From NCBI GenBank assembly GCA_037693485.1, contig CM075351.1:96428001-96492000 (forward strand): a DNA stretch of 64,000 nt, read 5' to 3'. This stretch comes from Kitagawia praeruptora. Taxonomy: Eukaryota > Streptophyta > Magnoliopsida > Apiales > Apiaceae. The translations under genes were made by a program, and so were the position numbers. Shown here one piece after another: positions 59,101-64,000 of this stretch; the first letter of the stretch is position 1; every line of letters starts with the position of its first letter. The notes under the pieces are model-generated. The model was not told the origin of the DNA. It made no database searches and saw only the letters and a program-made list of their open reading frames with translations.

Positions 59101-61243
59101 GTTCACCACAAGAAGTGACAGTGTTGGTTACCTCACAATTCGGATCAGTTGCACCATCCAACTCAAGAATCAATGAATCGACTTCAGCATGTCCTTCTCC
59201 TTCTGAAGCTTCAAGCATGAGCACTGCTTCCAATGCATCATTCAATAGAATCTGAGGTGTCTCATCTTGGACAATTCTATCTATAACATCAATCCTGCAG
59301 CAAGTATTCTCAAGCAAAGGGGATTTAAGAGCAGAGGTTAGAGTAAAAGTAATTTTATCATCACCAACACTCAATGTGAGAGTCCCACTTTTAACATCAA
59401 TAACAGCACCTGCAGTACAGAGAAATGGTCTACCTAAAATAATATGTATTTGGCTGTCCTCTTCCATATCTAGAACTACAAAGTCTACAGGAATATAGAA
59501 TTTTCCAACCCTAACAGGCACATCCTCTAAAATTCCAAGGGGATATTTTATCGAACGGTCTGCCATTTGCAAAGTCATTTGTGTACATTTTAATTCTCCC
59601 ATATTTAGTTTTTGAAAAACCGAGAGAGGCATGACTGAGACACTAGCGCCTAAATCACATAAAGCTTTATCAATGAACAATGCACCTAAATGACACGGGA
59701 TCGAAAAACTACCAGGATCTTTAAGCTTAGGTGGAGACTTATTCTGTAAAACAGCACTACACTCTTCAGTAAAAGCTACTGTCTCTACCTCACCAAAAGA
59801 CCTTTTCTTAGTGAGAATATCCTTAAGAAACTTTGCATATGATGGAACTTGAGAAATTAAATCAGTGAAAGGAACTGTTACCTCAAGATTCTTGACAAGT
59901 GTCATGAACTTACCAAACTGCTGGTCCACCTTAGTTCTGTTCATCCTACTAGGGAATGGGAGCTTTGGCACAAATGGTGGAGGAGTAACTGCAGTCTTCT
60001 CTTTGTCCTTTTTCTTGCTTTCCTCAGTTTCATCTTCACTTGTATCTTCCACAACTTTCTCTACCTTGTCTTCCTCAACATCATCTCTTTCTTTCTCAGC
60101 AGGAACATCGTCAGTAGGCATTGGAGGAGCATCATAAGTATGACCACTCCTAAGAGCAATGGCATTCACATTTTCCTTTGGCTGAGTTGATTGTGCTGGT
60201 AGAGAGCCTTGTTGCCTTGTAGATGAAGAACTAGCCATTTGAGCAATCTGAGTTTCCAACATCTTGTTATGAATCTCCATCTGGTTCATCTTTGTTTGCA
60301 TTTGTAGCAATATCTTCATCATATCACCTTGATTATCAGCCTGTGCAGCTTGATTAGCTTGAGGAGCATAATTCTGTTGAGGCCTTTGGAATCCAGGGGG
60401 ATTCATAGGTGCTTGCGGAGGCCTATACTGCTGCTGTGGAGGAGGCTGGTACGACTGCTGATATTGCTGCTGATTAGGAACATTTGTATTCTGAGCATTA
60501 TTGTTCCTATATGAGAAGTTCGGATGATCTTTCCAACCAAGATTGTAAGTGTTGGAGTATGGATTGTACTGCTGCCTCTGTTGGAAAACATTTGCTTGCT
60601 CCATCTGAAAATTTTGTGAATTTTGAGCATTGTATTGGCAATCATTACCATAGTGGCCTTGGATGCCACAGACTTCACAAATAGGATTATTCATAGGAGC
60701 CATGGACGACAATGCATTGATGCTCATAGGTTGAGTAGAGGGCTGAGATGTCTTCAATGAGTGGATCTCTTGAGTCAATGCAGCTAGTTGAGATGATAAT
60801 AAAGAATAAGCATCCACTTCAAGTTTACCCCCTTTCTTGGTTGCTCTCGGGTTACTGAAGTGATTAGCAGCCAAATTTGAGAGAAAAGCATATGCATCAT
60901 CAACTCCTTTATCCAGAAATACACCACCTGCAGCGTTATCAACCATACCTTTTGTCTCAGGATCAAGACCATTGTAGAAGCGTTTAAGAAGAAACCACTT
61001 CTCAAGACCATGGTGAGGGCATGCACGTTGATAATCTTTGAATCTGTCCCAAGCATCCCGTAGAGATTCACCATAATCTTGCTTAAAACCCATCATCTTG
61101 TCGATCAAATCGTCGGTTCTGTTAGGAGGGAAGAACTCAGTTAAGAAGGCTTGAGCAATCTCATCCCACTTGGTCAATTCAATATCGTTCAACCACTTTT
61201 GAGCTTTATCACGAAGAGAGAAACCGAACAACATGACTTTCAA
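56180..61243 (-). CDS. Athila-like Gag-Pol polyprotein, open but lacking its N-terminus
   Basis: 1,687 codons without a stop. Domains by approximate residue: gag to 150 (FGFSLRDKAQKWL); knuckle CEVCGIQGHYGNDC near 190; Gln/Pro-rich linker; aspartic protease near 530 (CDLGASVSVMP); RT 800-1010 with catalytic FMDDFSVYG near 967; RNase H from about 1110 (CDASDYAVGAVLG, TTEKELLAV, HTDHSALKYLL); integrase with HHCC (HCHSFACGGHHG, CLACDACQR), then DDE residues in VWGVDFMGPF, VISDGGSHF and SGQVEVSNRQ; C-terminal KSRWSGPFTV. All catalytic residues seem kept. The first Met is internal: the true gag start is lost at the duplication joint. Confidence 0.9.
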   Translation of the reverse strand: MKVMLFGFSLRDKAQKWLNDIELTKWDEIAQAFLTEFFPPNRTDDLIDKMMGFKQDYGESLRDAWDRFKDYQRACPHHGLEKWFLLKRFYNGLDPETKGMVDNAAGGVFLDKGVDDAYAFLSNLAANHFSNPRATKKGGKLEVDAYSLLSSQLAALTQEIHSLKTSQPSTQPMSINALSSMAPMNNPICEVCGIQGHYGNDCQYNAQNSQNFQMEQANVFQQRQQYNPYSNTYNLGWKDHPNFSYRNNNAQNTNVPNQQQYQQSYQPPPQQQYRPPQAPMNPPGFQRPQQNYAPQANQAAQADNQGDMMKILLQMQTKMNQMEIHNKMLETQIAQMASSSSTRQQGSLPAQSTQPKENVNAIALRSGHTYDAPPMPTDDVPAEKERDDVEEDKVEKVVEDTSEDETEESKKKDKEKTAVTPPPFVPKLPFPSRMNRTKVDQQFGKFMTLVKNLEVTVPFTDLISQVPSYAKFLKDILTKKRSFGEVETVAFTEECSAVLQNKSPPKLKDPGSFSIPCHLGALFIDKALCDLGASVSVMPLSVFQKLNMGELKCTQMTLQMADRSIKYPLGILEDVPVRVGKFYIPVDFVVLDMEEDSQIHIILGRPFLCTAGAVIDVKSGTLTLSVGDDKITFTLTSALKSPLLENTCCRIDVIDRIVQDETPQILLNDALEAVLMLEASEGEGHAEVDSLILELDGATDPNCEVTNTVTSCGEPQVNKLELKSLPSNLKYVFLDDEKTCPVIVSSSLDDNQVFKLLTVLRAHRKAIGYSIDDLTGISPDFCMHRIHLDDDHKPCIQGQRRLNPNMQEVVKKEVLKLLDAGIIYPISDSKWVSPVQVVPKKGGTTVIKNDKDELIPTRIVTGWRMCIDYRKLNTATRKDHYPLPFIDQMLERLAKHKYFCYLDGYSGFFQIPIHPDDQEKTTFTCPYGTFAYRRVPFGLCNAPATFQRCMTAIFSDFIESIMEVFMDDFSVYGSDFDVCLHNLSKVLKHCEEVNLVLNWEKCHFMVNEGVVLGHLISERGIQVDKAKIEVIEKLPPPVNVKGVRSFLGHAGFYRRFIKDFSKIAKPLTQLLLKDATFVFTDACLESFNRIKEALISAPIIQSPDWNLPFEIMCDASDYAVGAVLGQRKDKVLHAIYYASKTLDEAQVNYATTEKELLAVVYALDKFRSYLIGSKVIVHTDHSALKYLLAKKEAKPRLIRWILLLQEFDLEIKDKKGAENVVADHLSRLRFKSDIASNTLIDDSFPDDHLFSVATQTPWYADFANFCVSGSHPPELTYQQRKRFYHDAKQYFWDDPFLYRKCADGIFRRCVPEFEVHDILKHCHSFACGGHHGPSKTAAKVLQSGFFWPSLFKDARAFCLACDACQRTGNISKRHEMPQTGILEVEIFDVWGVDFMGPFPSSCGMRYILVAVDYVSKWVEAVGSVTNDSKVVMKLFKNIIFPRFGVPRTVISDGGSHFRHRQFETLLKKYGVTHKVALAYHPQTSGQVEVSNRQIKSILEKMVAKSRKDWYLKLDDALWAYRTAYKTPVGTTPYRLIYGKACHLPVELEHRAFWAIKELNMDLKAAGQARLLQLNELDELRFDAYDNSRLYKERTKKMHDKMIQRRDFKVGDKVLLFNSRLRLFPGKLKSRWSGPFTVTDVKFYGAIEVMGRDGTKFKVNGQRLKLYVDGAFVGKMEVIYLNNPSTEI

Positions 61244-61278
61244 CTGGTCTCAAACCAGAATTAGCTGACGGTATTCGG

Positions 61279-61533
61279 ATGTTTAAACCAAAGTCATTGA
61301 AGGAAGCTATTAGCCTGGCCAGGATGAAAGATGAACAAATTCGTAGGCAGTTAAAGGCTAGCTGTCAAAACACCCAACCGATGACGGATACTGCATCTCC
61401 CGTTACAACTCATGCATCTTCTATGAAACGACTCAGTTGGGATGAGATGCAAAAGAGAAGAGCGCAAGGACTTTGTTTTAATTGTGGCGCAAAATTTAGT
61501 GTTGGACACAAATGTCATGTACCACAACTATAA
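61279..61533 (+). pseudogene. Gag C-terminal fragment (duplicate)
   Basis: Copy of the last 84 codons of the gag at 49565-49819 with the same zinc knuckle. It lacks the rest of gag because the duplication begins here. Confidence 0.85.
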
Positions 61534-61665
61534 TACTATTGATATTAGAAGGACAATAGCAGTTCAAAGAGGAGTCTACGTTTACTTCCGGAACTGCACT
61601 ACCTGCAATTTAATGCCCATAAGCCGAACCTTGAGGACAAGGTTCTAAAAAAGAGGGAGGTATTG

Positions 61666-61990
61666 ACCAAATGATTGGTCCCAGTCAAAGCTACTATAAT
61701 GTGAAGATAATTATTCTCTTAGGGTGAGAATGAACCACAGATAATTGCACTTGCTGGAATAATACTTGCCATCATATTGATAACAGATGAGTTTAAATAC
61801 ATCAGAAAGAAAGCAACAGTTCCTATATTCTAGCATCACATCTCTGAGAACTAACCCACTAACGTACCAACTGCTAATTGCTAATAACTGCTATCCTAAT
61901 TATTCAAAAATAAATATAAACATGACCCATATCTAAACAAGTCGGTAGTGGACATGATGGACATATTGGCATTCACTAAGGGGTTTATCA
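61666..61990 (-). repeat. Copy of the inverted LTR
   Basis: Duplicate of 49952-50276. Its inverted partner is absent at this side. Confidence 0.85.
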
Positions 61991-62313
61991 GCTAACAGTT
62001 GAGCGAAGTTAATAACAGGAAGCAGAGGTTTCATTTTGAGCATTTTATCAAACACAACAAGAGCATCGTCGAGTGTATCGAAACCAACCTTAGATTTGTC
62101 AAGGAGTAAATGTTGAAGTCGAGCATGAGTTGGATTAGATGAATAAGGAAAATGGGGTTTGTGAATAGCGTCAGATTCAGTGGAGAATAAAAGAAAATGT
62201 GAATGAAATCGAAACGATGCAAGAGGAGGAGGACGACAAGTGATACCTGCAGCTGAGTGTGGATGAAATACGAGGCAAGAGGAGGATATCGATCTAATTG
62301 TCTTCTTCTTCAT
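61991..62313 (-). pseudogene. Orphan 5' end of PPR-C (duplicate)
   Basis: Copy of the PPR-C presequence and first repeat (62313-61991), followed by the LTR copy instead of the rest of the gene. One substitution near 62092 is seen. Not functional. Confidence 0.85.
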
Positions 62314-62643
62314 CTTTCAATCTTTTTTTCTACCTCTTTCTCTCCTTCACTTCTACTTACTATTTTGAGAAAGGTTTGTTTCTTCTAGGCTCTACTCTAG
62401 TTCATAGAACAGCCTTGCACTCAACATTTCCCTCGCATCACATTTACACATCCCTAAATCTTAAATAATAATAATAAAATATTTAATATTTTTTTTAATA
62501 AAAAGTATCTCGAAAATATTTTAATTCAAAAATAATCGTAAAAACTGTTAAGTAATTATTTTTTTTTATTAAAGATCCATGGAAACATAATTTCTTTACA
62601 TTATAGATGAGAGAAATAATTTAAAATTAAAAGGATAATGGAC

Positions 62644-63574
62644 AAATCTACCGCAAAACTAGGAGGGTGAGATACCAAACTACCCACCAATTAATTTCCA
62701 CGGCCCAAAATGCCTACAAGGAAAATCGTCCGCCCTTTTTACCCACGGCCACGCATTTTGAAGATGCGTATAGGGTATACGCATTTCACAATTGCGTGGC
62801 CTTTGTTAAATTCATTTCAGAGCTGTGAAAAGTAACGAGGAATACGCATGATGATAATGCGTGGAACTGAACACGCATTCTCAAGATGCGTGTTTGCCAG
62901 TACTGTTCATCATCGTCTATCAAGTTCATCGTCGTTTTCCCGGCTAAAAATTTGACCATCAAGTTCCGTCTTCTTCCGGCTTCTTCCAGTCCCATTCTAT
63001 ATACCAAACTACTCGTGTTCACTTCCTCTACAACTCTATAATTGTAGATTTCCTTTTTTTTGGCTGAATTTAAAAAGCCCAATTCGACCTCATTTTTTCC
63101 GATATGCTCTCCGGTGGGTTGATACAAGCCCCTTCGGGGCCATAAATTAACAACTCGATGTCTCAAAATGCTGGGGAACGTCTGGGCTTCGTTTTGATGT
63201 GCTTGGCTGTGCTGGAGATAGCCGGAATATGATCGACGATGAAGATGCGATTCAAAGGCGATTTTACCTTCAGAGCAACCCGGCGTCGTTTGTGTGATAA
63301 TGACGTCGGATGACGTCAATACGCATTCCTGTGATGCGTGTTGCTTGATGCGCATTCACCTGATGCGTATCGCAGTCTACGCCGTGCTGAGATGCGTAGT
63401 TCGTGGATAAAAAGGGCGACTTCTCCCGAAAATGGGTATTTCGGGCACCTTCCTTAGAAAAATGATGTAGTTTGGTCATTTTCTCAAACTAGGAACCGCA
63501 TGACAGGAATACCATTCTTCTAAAACAAGGCCATAAATACCAGTTGGTTACGCATTTTGAGAATGCGTAACACC
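62644..63574. mobile_element. Duplicate of the 19-bp dyad foldback element
   Basis: Same element as 50930-51860. Dyads keep their geometry: 62751, 62779, 62844, 62873, 63321, 63350, 63379 and 63550. The centre of the unit at 62873 differs by one base (TCTCAAG against TCTCCAG) while the arms are unchanged. Confidence 0.6.
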
Positions 63575-63702
63575 CGTAACATTTTTTTTTAAATCATCAT
63601 TTATATATATTATATGACAATATGCCTTTCCATGCCATTTAGTAATTTACTAAAATACCCTCAAATTTAGTAATTTACTAAAATATCCTCAGATTTTTGA
63701 TA

Positions 63703-64000
63703 TGTAAAATTACGTCTAACCGCAAGCGCACGGTATCAATTGTAGTAGATACTAGCAAATACGGGTCGAATCCTCAAGGAGACAGTTTCAGTTTCAATTC
63801 AATTGCTATCAATTGTTTCTAGTCACAAACGATTATTTGGGAATTTTATTAACTACTAATGCAAATTTAACAAAGTTTTATATCAATTAATTAAAGGATC
63901 TAGGGCAATTCAGGTTCACCATGCTTACACCAAACAAATCACAAAAGTATAGCTTTTCAATGGGATTAAGTAATTAAAGCAATGGTTAATCTTTTTCAAG
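63703..64000 (-). repeat. Partial Athila-like LTR (duplicate), cut by window end
   Basis: Copy of 51989-52286. The rest lies outside the window. Confidence 0.8.

Larger units (their letters stand above)
51984..61244 (-). mobile_element. Athila-like Ty3-gypsy element, 5' truncated
   Basis: Minus strand: gag-pol 61243-56180, 2.9 kb of 3' non-coding region, polypurine tract and 3' LTR (51989-53258). The 5' LTR, primer site and start of gag are missing because the element is cut at 61244/61245 by the junction of the large duplication. The left flank TGATA (51984-51988) would be the target copy but its partner is outside. Confidence 0.85.
61245..64000. repeat. Near-identical copy of 49531-52286
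   Basis: Constant offset of 11,714 bp over 2,756 bp with no indel seen and about five substitutions (for example near 61266, 61570, 62092, 62883 and 62910). It contains the gag tail, inverted LTR, PPR-C 5' end, dyad element and start of the Athila LTR. It continues past the window. Confidence 0.95.

Overview
The window is nuclear DNA of a flowering plant, most likely a eudicot. The genes have plant-type introns and AT-rich flanks, and they include phytocyanins, restorer-of-fertility-like (RFL) PPR proteins and a plant-type phosphoethanolamine N-methyltransferase. The repeats are the plant LTR lineages SIRE (copia) and Athila/Tat (gypsy). I cannot name the species. Only one gene looks complete (the plantacyanin at 3564-4912). 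Everything else is partial, broken or mobile DNA.

Layout: 1-5 kb holds two tandem phytocyanin genes, the first cut by the window edge, with a hAT-like relic and a poly(A)-tailed retroposon-like stretch between them. 5-9 kb holds a decayed RFL-PPR relic and an RFL-PPR gene (A) killed by one frameshift. 9.1-9.4 kb is a small foldback element with CG-rich dyads. 10.9-12.6 kb holds a phosphoethanolamine N-methyltransferase pseudogene, interrupted downstream by a 1.46-kb hAT element with an 8-bp target duplication, a 176-bp tandem array and a tRNA-like Pol III head.

17.4-40.1 kb is a three-level nest, each level closed by a perfect 5-bp target-site duplication. A solo LTR (GATTC) contains a 14-kb SIRE-type copia element on the minus strand (GAGGG) with about 5 kb of extra ORF sequence downstream of RNase H. 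Inside its integrase gene sits a 7-kb non-autonomous Athila/Tat-type element (CATTG) with nearly identical 1.4-kb LTRs.

40-44.5 kb holds a gypsy LTR remnant, a dyad-array foldback element, MITEs, a hAT fragment and a broken NKAP gene fragment. 44.9-50.6 kb holds two more RFL-PPR pseudogenes. PPR-C is interrupted only by a 1.73-kb gypsy derivative whose two terminal repeats are inverted rather than direct. 52-61.2 kb is an Athila-like element on the minus strand with an open 1,687-codon gag-pol reading frame, cut at its gag end. From 61,245 to the end, the sequence repeats 49,531-52,286 almost base for base, so an 11.7-kb unit is tandemly duplicated or misassembled.

Two patterns cross element families and are the main discoveries offered. 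(1) Several unrelated repeats carry arrays of fixed-geometry CG-rich dyads (arm, constant-length spacer, arm), in several cases at a 28-32 bp period. (2) Three gypsy elements carry a hairpin with varying, still-pairing arms around a G(A/G)GGAC loop, 5-6 nt before a purine tract, in three of five cases directly before the terminal repeat.
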